Positions 1-5,090 are shown, counted from the stretch's first letter. The stretch is 5,090 nt of DNA from Campylobacteraceae bacterium (GCA_027055635.1 JALUMZ010000338.1:1-5090), one strand, 5' to 3'. Numbers and translations are program-made. Notes: generated by a model from the letters alone, not told the origin.

Positions 1-728
1 ATTTCATCTAGTACCGACAAGGTCAAAAGTGACTCTATCAGCCCGACTAGAGCTAAAATAACAGAGTAGGGTAGTATGATTTTTAAGGTATCAAGGTTAA
101 ACGGTGCATTTGGAAGCGAAAAAGTTGGTAAGCTTCCACTGATATTTCCTAAATCAGATACGGTTTTGGTGTCAAATCCTGCAAAATAAGTTACCATGGT
201 TAGTAGCACGATAGAGACAAGACCGGCCGGCACTGCTTTTGTGTATTTGGGTAAAAAATACATGATTAACATAGTAGATATTACCAATACATACATCATA
301 TAATCCGCACCCTTGAAAAATTGAAATTGGCTCATAGCTATCACAATAGCCAAGCCATTTACAAATCCGTATATCGCGGGTTGAGGAACAAATCTGATGA
401 ATTTTCCAAGTTTTGCCAAACCTATCGCTATTTGGATAAGTCCGGTTAAGATTGTAGCCCACAAAACATATTGCAATCCATAATTTGAAGCCAAAGAAAC
501 CATAACAACGACCATAGAGCCTGTAGCACCACTAATCATACCGGGTTTTCCACCGATTAAGGCGGTGATTAATCCTAGTATAAAAGCAGTGTATAATCCA
601 ACTAGTGGACTAAAGCCGGCAACCAGTGCAAAGGCTATAGCTTCTGGCACAAGAGCGACAGCTACAACAGTACCGGATAAAATATCATTTTTAGTGTTTG
701 ATGTATCATAATTTTTTAGAGTGAACAT
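1..728 (-). CDS. SulP/SLC26 family anion transporter, N-terminal part (runs off left edge)
   Basis: This is an inner-membrane secondary transporter of the SulP family, whose members carry sulfate, bicarbonate, C4-dicarboxylates or other anions; the substrate cannot be told here. The first 242 residues are visible. They show the family's N-terminal signature in TM1 (ALVPEAIAFALVAGFSPLVG, about residues 25-44), the KPGMISGATGS loop (61-71), the VPQPAIYGFVNG helix start (114-125) and the conserved ESLLTLSVLDE stretch (232-242). Hydrophobic segments alternate with short loops throughout, as expected for the transport domain. Full SulP proteins run to roughly 500-600 residues with a C-terminal STAS domain, which would lie left of the window. 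The ATG at 726-728 follows an AGGAAA-type ribosome site (733-738) and the residues before TM1 have the usual short length. It diverges from the lipid-pigment genes and is probably functionally unrelated. Confidence 0.93.
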   Translation of the reverse strand, partial: MFTLKNYDTSNTKNDILSGTVVAVALVPEAIAFALVAGFSPLVGLYTAFILGLITALIGGKPGMISGATGSMVVVMVSLASNYGLQYVLWATILTGLIQIAIGLAKLGKFIRFVPQPAIYGFVNGLAIVIAMSQFQFFKGADYMMYVLVISTMLIMYFLPKYTKAVPAGLVSIVLLTMVTYFAGFDTKTVSDLGNISGSLPTFSLPNAPFNLDTLKIILPYSVILALVGLIESLLTLSVLDE

Positions 729-751
729 GTATTTCCTAGAGAGTAAGTGAT

Positions 752-767
752 AGACTACAAGAAGTCT
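752..767. repeat. Short inverted repeat in the SulP 5' leader
   Basis: AGACT (752-756) and AGTCT (763-767) are perfect inverted copies around a 6-nt loop. The stem is only 5 bp and is not followed by a T-run on either strand, so it is not a convincing terminator. It lies in the predicted SulP leader, where it could be an operator half-site pair or a weak RNA hairpin, or it could be chance. Confidence 0.25.
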
Positions 768-795
768 GATAATAAGGCTAGTTTTTAAAGAGAGA

Positions 796-801
796 ATTAT
801 A
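796..801 (-). promoter_or_regulatory. -10 box (TATAAT) for the SulP gene
   Basis: On the minus strand the sequence reads GGTATAATTC, an exact sigma-70 -10 consensus. No good -35 box is seen about 17 bp upstream, which is normal for Campylobacterota, where the -10 dominates. Transcription would start near 788-790 and give a leader of about 60 nt before the ATG at 728. Confidence 0.55.
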
Positions 802-812
802 CCTTTATTAGA

Positions 813-818
813 TAAGAT
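813..818 (+). promoter_or_regulatory. Candidate -10 box for the rightward cluster
   Basis: TAAGAT matches the -10 consensus at 4 of 6 positions and sits 40 bp upstream of the dehydratase start, in AT-rich DNA with a T-run (782-786) behind it. No -35 is recognisable. GATAAT at 768-773 is an alternative with a better -10 match but a longer leader. Some promoter is expected here because the gene to the left is divergent. Confidence 0.25.
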
Positions 819-847
819 ACAGATAAATTACTTAGTTAAAAATATTT

Positions 848-853
848 GAGGTG
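848..853 (+). promoter_or_regulatory. Shine-Dalgarno site fixing the dehydratase start
   Basis: GAGGTG lies 4 nt before the ATG at 858. An in-frame TTG at 846 would begin at or before this site and have no ribosome site of its own. The site therefore argues for the ATG start and a 97-residue protein. Confidence 0.7.
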
Positions 854-857
854 TTTG

Positions 858-1151
858 ATGTTTGTTAATAGTTTGTATGATTTGATATTTAAAGATGAAA
901 ATGAAGCTGTTATAAAACTTAGTGATGAAAATCATCCTGTATTTAAAGCACATTTTCCTACAAAACCAATAATGCCGGGTTTTATACATTTTGAGATAGT
1001 TAGTAAGGTTTTTAATTTTGAAATAAAATCAATAAAGAGGGCAAAATTTCTAAAGTTGGTCAAGCCGGGTGAAACTCTTGTGTATAAACGAAATAAAAAC
1101 AGGTTTGAAGTATTTAGTGATGATATTATTGTGGCAAGTTTTGTTTTATGA
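858..1151 (+). CDS. Short FabZ/ApeI-like 3-hydroxyacyl-ACP dehydratase (hotdog fold)
   Basis: This is a probable cytosolic dehydratase that converts 3-hydroxyacyl thioesters to 2-enoyl thioesters. The 97-residue product carries the FabZ-type core: HPVFKAHFP (26-34) followed by KPIMPGFIHFE (36-46). His32 aligns with the catalytic His of FabZ and Glu46 with its catalytic Glu, so the active site looks intact. FabZ proteins have roughly 145-150 residues, so this is a minimal version, closer in size to the small dehydratases of aryl-polyene clusters (ApeI/ApeP type). The ATG at 858 is preferred because of GAGGTG just upstream. The stop overlaps the next start as ATGA, which indicates translational coupling to the glycosyltransferase. 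From the context it could make the enoyl substrate used by DarB or act on a growing polyene; the sequence does not decide between these. Confidence 0.82.
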   Translation: MFVNSLYDLIFKDENEAVIKLSDENHPVFKAHFPTKPIMPGFIHFEIVSKVFNFEIKSIKRAKFLKLVKPGETLVYKRNKNRFEVFSDDIIVASFVL

Positions 1152-1834
1152 GTGTTTGTGTTGTAGTTCCTGTATATAACTCACCTTATATATCAGAGGT
1201 GATAAAAGATGTAAAAAGATATGGATATACTCTGATTGTGGTTGATGATGGCTCAGATAGTAGAGTAGAAGTTAAAGATGATGATACTATAGTGCTAACC
1301 CATCCAAAAAATCTTGGCAAAGGTGAAGCTATACTTAGTGGTGCAAAAAAAGCTAAAGAGCTGGGCTTTAAAAGCTTTGTTACTATGGATGCAGACAAAC
1401 AACATGTGGCATCTGAAGTAGAAAAACTAACTGCCGCTTATAAAGAAAATACTATTGTGATTGGTAGTCGTAATTTTAATGCCAAAAATGTACCTAAAAG
1501 CTCTAAATTTGGGAGAAAATTTAGTAACTTTTGGGTAAATTTGGAGACTTTTAAAAACCTAAAAGATACGCAAAGCGGTTTTAGAGTTTATCCCATATCT
1601 ATACTAGACTTAAATCTAAAAAAGAGAAGATTTGATTTTGAGATAGAAGTTTTAGTGCTTCATAGCTTTGGTGGAGGTGATATAGTGGAAGTTGAGGTAG
1701 AGTGTTACTATCCACCGATTAGCCAAAGAGTAAGCCATTTTGATAAGGTAAAAGACAATTTTCGCCTTAGCATGGTACACTCAAGACTCTTCATCCAAAG
1801 ATTTTTTTTACTAAGAGGCATTTTGTGGAATTAA
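1148..1834 (+). CDS. Family 2 glycosyltransferase
   Basis: This is a 228-residue GT-A fold transferase of the dolichyl-phosphate-mannose-synthase-like branch of GT2, acting on an unknown sugar and acceptor. Visible motifs are VVVPVYN (5-11), the nucleotide-binding VVDDGSD (31-37), NLGKGEAI (55-62), the metal-binding DAD (81-83) in TMDADKQH, and the acceptor-side DTQSGFR (140-146). The usual family motif is DADGQH, and here the Gly is Lys84, while the DXD acidic residues are kept. There is no signal peptide and no C-terminal membrane pair, so the protein is cytosolic or peripheral. Its ATG overlaps the dehydratase stop by 4 bp and it has only a weak ribosome site, so it depends on coupling. 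GT2 enzymes are regular members of aryl-polyene/flexirubin clusters, where their job is not settled; addition of a head group to the lipid is a reasonable guess. Confidence 0.85.
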   Translation: MSVCVVVPVYNSPYISEVIKDVKRYGYTLIVVDDGSDSRVEVKDDDTIVLTHPKNLGKGEAILSGAKKAKELGFKSFVTMDADKQHVASEVEKLTAAYKENTIVIGSRNFNAKNVPKSSKFGRKFSNFWVNLETFKNLKDTQSGFRVYPISILDLNLKKRRFDFEIEVLVLHSFGGGDIVEVEVECYYPPISQRVSHFDKVKDNFRLSMVHSRLFIQRFFLLRGILWN

Positions 1835-1845
1835 TAGAGGATTAA

Positions 1846-1863
1846 TTGCACTTAGTGTAAAAT
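1846..1863 (+). promoter_or_regulatory. Probable internal promoter with overlapping palindrome, upstream of darA
   Basis: The 69-bp gap 1835-1903 is the only real gap in the rightward gene string. It contains TGTAAAAT, with a -10-like TAAAAT at 1858-1863 (5 of 6 matches), about 40 bp before the darA ATG. Overlapping it is an imperfect palindrome, TTGCAC-TTA-GTGTAA (1846-1860), which could be an operator or a short RNA hairpin. No T-run follows, so it does not look like a terminator. A promoter here would let darA and the genes after it be expressed separately from the first two genes. Confidence 0.4.
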
Positions 1864-1903
1864 GATAGCCCATTTAAATCAACATCTAAAGTAAAAAAAA
1901 TAT

Positions 1904-2815
1904 ATGAAAAAAGTATTAGTTTTATATTATTCTCAATCTGCTCAATTAAAGAGTGTCGTAGATAGTTTTGTCTCAAAACTTGGCGATAAAGATATTAGGG
2001 TTGATATAAAAGAGATAAAGCCACTCAAGCCTTATCCTTATCCATGGTCATTTTATGAATTTTTTGATGAGTTTCCTGATGCTGCTCATATGAGAGGCTG
2101 TGAAGTAGAGGAGTTGGATGGATTGGATGAGAGTTATGATTTAGTTATTTTGGGATACACTATTTGGTTTTTGGCTCCTTCGTCACCAATTGTGGGCTTT
2201 TTAAAATCAAACCAAGCAAAAAAACTCCTCAAAGACAAGAGAGTCATCACATTGATAGCTTGTAGAGATATGTGGGTGATGGCACAAGAGAAGATGAAGA
2301 TGCTCTTAGGCAATATAGGGGCAAAACTGATAGACAATGTCGCACTAACAGATCAGGGGAAAGGAATTTACTCTTTTGTTACAACACCTAGGTGGTTGTT
2401 AAGTGGAAAAAAAGATGCTTTTTGGTTTTTTCCGCCAGCCGGAATTTTGCAGAGTGATATAGATAGTGCTTCAAAATTTGGAGAGAGGTTAAATTTTGCC
2501 TTAAGAAATGATTTGGAGAAGAGAGATAAGCCTCTTTTGAAAAATTTAGGTGCAGTAAATGTCAATGGAAAATTGATAGCCTCGGAGGTGATAGCGACTA
2601 GAAGTTTCTATATATGGGGAAATATTATAGATTTTTTCGGCAAAAAAAAGTCCCTGCCAAGAAAGATAGCTATAAGTGTTTATGCTATTTTTTTAGGTTT
2701 GATGGTTTTTACGCTTGTACCTATAAATCTTTTAGTTAGAAAAGTATTGAACCATTTTCAAAAAGATAGATTGATTGAATTAGAAAAAAAATATGAGGAA
2801 CCAAGTGGAAGATAA
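1904..2815 (+). CDS. darA: Dialkylresorcinol biosynthesis protein DarA (aromatising enzyme)
   Basis: In Pseudomonas and Photorhabdus, DarA works with the ketosynthase DarB and converts the cyclohexanedione formed by DarB into a 2,5-dialkylresorcinol. The 303-residue length is typical. The N-terminus resembles flavodoxin: VLVLYYSQSAQL (4-15) stands where flavodoxins have their phosphate-binding loop, and LVILGYTIWFLAPSSPIVGF (80-99) matches the second nucleotide-binding region. A flavin-dependent oxidative aromatisation would fit, but this is inference. A strongly hydrophobic segment at about 255-278, flanked by Lys/Arg, predicts one C-terminal membrane anchor, so the enzyme probably sits at the inner membrane near its lipid product. 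There is no standard Shine-Dalgarno; an A8 run (1893-1900) precedes the ATG. The 3' end overlaps darB by 23 bp. Family recognition is from memory of DarA sequences and is supported by the adjacent darB. Confidence 0.85.
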   Translation: MKKVLVLYYSQSAQLKSVVDSFVSKLGDKDIRVDIKEIKPLKPYPYPWSFYEFFDEFPDAAHMRGCEVEELDGLDESYDLVILGYTIWFLAPSSPIVGFLKSNQAKKLLKDKRVITLIACRDMWVMAQEKMKMLLGNIGAKLIDNVALTDQGKGIYSFVTTPRWLLSGKKDAFWFFPPAGILQSDIDSASKFGERLNFALRNDLEKRDKPLLKNLGAVNVNGKLIASEVIATRSFYIWGNIIDFFGKKKSLPRKIAISVYAIFLGLMVFTLVPINLLVRKVLNHFQKDRLIELEKKYEEPSGR

Positions 2816-3962
2816 GATAAATCAAGTATATATCAATCATATAGCAGCATTTTTTCCAAATGAGGCAGTTGATAACGACAATATAGAAAATGTTTTAGGC
2901 ATGGTAGATGGAAAGCCATCTTTAGTAAAGAGAGTAGTGCTTAGATCAAATAAGATAAAAAACAGATATTATGCCATAGATCCCAAAACCAAAGAGACAA
3001 CACACTCAAATGCAAGGATGGCAGCAGAGGCGATCTCGCTTTTGAAAGATAGAGGTTTTGACACCGATAAGGCAGATCTTTTGGTTTGTGGCACAACGGT
3101 TCCTGATCAGCTTTTACCAAGCCATGCTTTGATGGTACTTGGCGAGAGTAGCCTTGGGGCTATGGAGACTGTTAGTATAGCAGGAATTTGCCTAAGTGGA
3201 TTGAGTGCCCTAAAGTATGCTTATGCCTCGATAAAAGCTGGATTGATTCAGAGTGCTATCACAACGGGAAGTGAAAATATATCTGCGTCTATGAGGGGAA
3301 GAAATTTTGAACCTGAGGTTAAAAGCAGAGTAGAGTTAGTCAAAAAAAATAAAGAACTGACATTTGAAAAAGATTTTCTCAGGTGGATGCTTAGTGACGG
3401 TGCAGGGGCTATCGGTGTTAGCAACAGACCAAATGATGGAGAAATTTCTTTAAGGATTGATAAAATCTTTGCAAAGTCCTATGCAAATGAACAAGAGGCT
3501 TGTATGTATAGTGGTTGTGAAAAATTAAAAGATGGAACTCTTAAGGGGTATAGAGAGTATTTGCCGAGTGAGTGGCTAAGCAAGTCTATATTTGCAGTTA
3601 AGCAGGATGTAAAATTGCTAAATGAAAAGATTGTAGAATACACAGTAGTAAAACCCCTAAAAGAGATGCTTAAAAAAGAGATGTTTGATCCCAAAGAGAT
3701 AGATTGGTTTTTGCCTCACTACTCATCTGATTATTTCAAAGATAAGTTGTATGATGGCATGAGAGAGGCAAATTGTGATATACCCCAAGATAAGTGGTTT
3801 ACAAATCTTAGCACTAAAGGAAATACAGGCTCAGCCTCCATATATATCATCTTAGAGGAGCTTTTTAACTCCGGCAGACTAAAGAGGGGTCAAAAACTTT
3901 TGTGTTATATACCTGAGAGCGGACGATTTTCTACAGCTTATATGTTACTTGAAGTGGTTTGA
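2793..3962 (+). CDS. darB: Dialkylresorcinol ketosynthase DarB (KAS III-like)
   Basis: DarB enzymes condense a 3-oxoacyl thioester with a 2-enoyl thioester and close the ring to a 1,3-cyclohexanedione, the precursor of dialkylresorcinols. The 389-residue product has the thiolase-fold features of a KAS III-like enzyme: nucleophile Cys133 in SIAGICLSG (128-136), His309 in FLPHYSSD (306-313) and Asn344 in TKGNTGSAS (341-349), a complete Cys-His-Asn triad. The N-terminal region (VYINHIAAFFPNEAV, 12-26, and GKPSLVKRVVLR, 40-51) and the extra length over FabH (about 320 residues) are typical of DarB. The start is uncertain. The ATG at 2793 has only an A-rich stretch before it, whereas the in-frame GTG at 2805 has GAGGAA (2795-2800) in front and would give a protein 4 residues shorter. 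Either start overlaps darA. The stop overlaps the next start as TGATG. Confidence 0.93.
   Translation: MRNQVEDKINQVYINHIAAFFPNEAVDNDNIENVLGMVDGKPSLVKRVVLRSNKIKNRYYAIDPKTKETTHSNARMAAEAISLLKDRGFDTDKADLLVCGTTVPDQLLPSHALMVLGESSLGAMETVSIAGICLSGLSALKYAYASIKAGLIQSAITTGSENISASMRGRNFEPEVKSRVELVKKNKELTFEKDFLRWMLSDGAGAIGVSNRPNDGEISLRIDKIFAKSYANEQEACMYSGCEKLKDGTLKGYREYLPSEWLSKSIFAVKQDVKLLNEKIVEYTVVKPLKEMLKKEMFDPKEIDWFLPHYSSDYFKDKLYDGMREANCDIPQDKWFTNLSTKGNTGSASIYIILEELFNSGRLKRGQKLLCYIPESGRFSTAYMLLEVV
2795..2800 (+). promoter_or_regulatory. Ribosome site that would favour a GTG start for darB
   Basis: GAGGAA lies 4 nt before GTG 2805 and inside the end of darA. It overlaps the ATG 2793 start codon itself and so can only serve the GTG. 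The spacing is slightly short but usable. The motif may also be chance, because it encodes Glu-Glu of DarA. Confidence 0.4.
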
Positions 3963-4372
3963 TGGATATAAAGAGTGTACCCCAAGACAACAGTTCTACT
4001 TATGGAGAGATGAAAAAAGCGATATATGCTAGCAGTAGTGACGGTAAGATAAAGAGTATCGGCTCAACCGGTTGGGATGCTGAGGAGATAGTCACACAAC
4101 AAGCCATAGATGATTTAGAAGAGAGTAGAAAAGAGGCTCTGAAAAAAGTAATAGCAAAAGAGAGATCACCGCTATACTACTATATGTATGAAGTCAGGAT
4201 GGATCTTACGGTTTTATCTCAATCTACAGGGTTTTTTAAGTGGACTATTAAAAGGGATTTTAATCCAAAAATTTTTGATAAAATATCCAAAAAAAGGCTA
4301 TTAGTTTATTGCGAGGCATTGGGAAAAAGCCTTGAAGAGATCAAGAAAATCCCAAAGGATATAAATGAGTGA
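3962..4372 (+). CDS. Small dar-cluster protein with HTH-like C-terminal half, function unknown
   Basis: This is a 136-residue soluble protein with no signal peptide or membrane segment. Its ATG (3962-3964) overlaps the darB stop as TGATG, so translation is coupled; an in-frame TTG at 3959 is an unlikely alternative. Residues 1-35 are polar and probably flexible. STGWDAEEIVTQQAIDDLEE (35-54) begins a charged helix, SPLYYYMYEVRMDLTVLSQS (69-88) a second one, and the stretch MDLTVLSQSTGFFKWTIKRD (80-99) followed by LLVYCEALGKSLEEI (113-127) has the spacing of an XRE-like helix-turn-helix. I recall similar short uncharacterised proteins between darB and a BtrH-like gene in Bacteroidetes flexirubin clusters, which supports a conserved role, but I cannot name one. 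It may be a cluster regulator or an adaptor that binds a carrier protein. Confidence 0.75.
   Translation: MDIKSVPQDNSSTYGEMKKAIYASSSDGKIKSIGSTGWDAEEIVTQQAIDDLEESRKEALKKVIAKERSPLYYYMYEVRMDLTVLSQSTGFFKWTIKRDFNPKIFDKISKKRLLVYCEALGKSLEEIKKIPKDINE
4355..4359 (+). promoter_or_regulatory. Shine-Dalgarno site of the BtrH-like gene
   Basis: AAGGA ends 5 nt before the ATG at 4365, the best-placed ribosome site in the second half of the window. It lies inside the preceding gene and supports the ATG start that overlaps that gene's stop by 8 bp. Confidence 0.65.
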
Positions 4373-5090
4373 TTTTAAACATACTCACCATGCACATTGT
4401 GAAAGTGGTGTGATGTCCTCTATGCTTAGGTATTATGGGCTTGACATCAGTGAGCCTATGATATTTGGACTCTCAAATGTTCTTAATTTCGTCTATATAC
4501 CTTTTGTTAAGATTGGGGGGATGCCTCTTGTGTCATATAGAAGTGTTCCAAAGGCGATCATAAAAAATATCCAAAAAAATTTAAAGATTCAGATGAACTT
4601 GGAGACTTTTTCATCCAAACAAAAAGGCGAAGAGAGGCTAGATGAGCTTTTAGGGCAAGGCAAGATAGTAGGAGCTCAAAGTTCAGTATATTGGCTAGAC
4701 TATTTTCCTCCTGAGATTAGATTTCATTTTAATGCACACAATCTGCTGATTTACGGTAAAGAGGGCGAAGAGTATCTCATAAGCGACCCTGTGTTTGACA
4801 AGAGTGTCAGATGCTCCAAAGAGTCTTTGAGTAAGGCTAGATTTGCAAAGGGCATGATGGCGCCAAAAGGCTTGCTGTACTATCCGGTTTCGATACCAAA
4901 AGAGATAGATTTAAAACCTATAATTAGAAAAAATCTCAAAAAAATCTCAAAATATATGCTAAAGACACCGATGCCGATAGTTGGACTAAGAGGTATGAGG
5001 TTTCTTGCAAAATCGATACTAAAACTTAGAGCAAAACCTAAAAAGTACGCAAAACTCTTTCTTGGAAATATAGTCCGTATGCAAGAGGAG
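4365..5090 (+). CDS. BtrH N-terminal-domain protein, candidate acyltransferase (runs off right edge)
   Basis: The first 242 residues are visible and the reading frame is open to the window end; related proteins have roughly 330-350 residues. The N-terminus HTHHAHCESGVMSSMLRYYG (6-25) fits the BtrH N-terminal domain, a cysteine-peptidase-like fold. Cys12 is the expected nucleophile, His125 (FNAHNLLIYG, 122-131) the base and Asp141 (YLISDPVF, 137-144) the third member, matching the Cys...His...Asp order of papain/C39-like folds. In butirosin biosynthesis BtrH moves an acyl group from an acyl carrier protein to an aminoglycoside. By analogy this protein may transfer an ACP-bound acyl chain to an acceptor, possibly the resorcinol hydroxyl made by DarA/DarB. 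That role is inferred from fold and context only. A hydrolase role is also possible. There is no signal peptide, so it should act in the cytosol. Confidence 0.82.
   Translation, partial: MSDFKHTHHAHCESGVMSSMLRYYGLDISEPMIFGLSNVLNFVYIPFVKIGGMPLVSYRSVPKAIIKNIQKNLKIQMNLETFSSKQKGEERLDELLGQGKIVGAQSSVYWLDYFPPEIRFHFNAHNLLIYGKEGEEYLISDPVFDKSVRCSKESLSKARFAKGMMAPKGLLYYPVSIPKEIDLKPIIRKNLKKISKYMLKTPMPIVGLRGMRFLAKSILKLRAKPKKYAKLFLGNIVRMQEE

Noticed and set aside
172..462. Open frame of 96 codons on the minus strand
   Set aside because: It lies out of frame inside the SulP gene, whose frame gives clear family motifs over the same bases. It is rich in Cys, Tyr and Ile with no recognisable domain.
846..857. 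TTG start for the dehydratase, giving a 101-residue product
   Set aside because: The ribosome site GAGGTG (848-853) would lie inside this start region, and it is correctly spaced for the ATG at 858.
1186..1398. Minus-strand open frame opposite the glycosyltransferase
   Set aside because: It is a shadow of the GT2 gene: low-complexity Ser/Leu/Thr composition and no ribosome site. Similar minus-strand frames at 2134-2337, 2368-2565 and 3479-3694 were dropped for the same reason.
1802..1809. T8 run near the end of the GT2 gene as a phase-variation tract
   Set aside because: A slip would change only the last few residues, and Campylobacterota phase variation usually uses longer G/C tracts. It was also considered as a terminator, but there is no GC-rich stem before it and it lies inside the coding region.
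2632..2665. Hairpin-like T-run/A-run with GGC...GCC pieces inside darA
   Set aside because: The stem is almost all A-T and lies within an unbroken coding frame; there is no sign that it acts as a terminator or a recoding site.
1..5090. CRISPR arrays, tRNA/rRNA genes, insertion sequences or attachment sites
   Set aside because: I saw no regularly spaced direct repeats, tRNA-like cloverleaf segments, transposase motifs or flanking terminal inverted repeats; nearly all of the window is accounted for by coding sequence.

Overview
The window is AT-rich and gene-dense. Codon style (many AAA, GAG-AGA and ATA codons), poorly conserved -35 boxes and short overlaps between genes suggest a free-living member of the Campylobacterota (Sulfurimonas/Arcobacter/Sulfuricurvum-like). 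This placement is an inference from style, not from a marker gene.

Left part (1-728, minus strand): the N-terminal 242 residues of a SulP/SLC26-type anion transporter, running off the left edge. It reads away from everything else and is probably an unrelated neighbour. A 129-bp divergent intergenic region (729-857) holds a perfect TATAAT box for the transporter, a weaker candidate promoter for the rightward genes and a small inverted repeat.

Right part (858-5090, plus strand): six tightly packed co-directional genes that form the left edge of a dialkylresorcinol (DAR) / aryl-polyene (flexirubin-like) lipid-pigment cluster. In order they are: a short FabZ/ApeI-like hotdog dehydratase (858-1151); a family 2 glycosyltransferase (1148-1834); a 69-bp gap with a probable internal promoter; DarA (1904-2815), with a flavodoxin-like N-terminus and a C-terminal membrane segment; DarB (2793-3962), a KAS III-like ketosynthase with an intact Cys-His-Asn triad; a 136-residue conserved-type protein with a possible helix-turn-helix (3962-4372); and a BtrH-N-terminal-domain protein (4365 to beyond the right edge) with a visible Cys/His/Asp set.

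How they may work together: the dehydratase can supply 2-enoyl thioesters, which DarB condenses with a 3-oxoacyl thioester to a 1,3-cyclohexanedione. DarA then aromatises this to a 2,5-dialkylresorcinol. The BtrH-like protein resembles an acyl-ACP-dependent acyltransferase and is a good candidate for esterifying the resorcinol (the flexirubin ester bond) or another acceptor. No acyl carrier protein, KAS I/II ketosynthase, ketoreductase or aromatic ammonia-lyase lies in the window. If this is a full flexirubin/aryl-polyene locus, these genes should lie to the right. All coding calls and motif positions come from reading the sequence; no database search was run.
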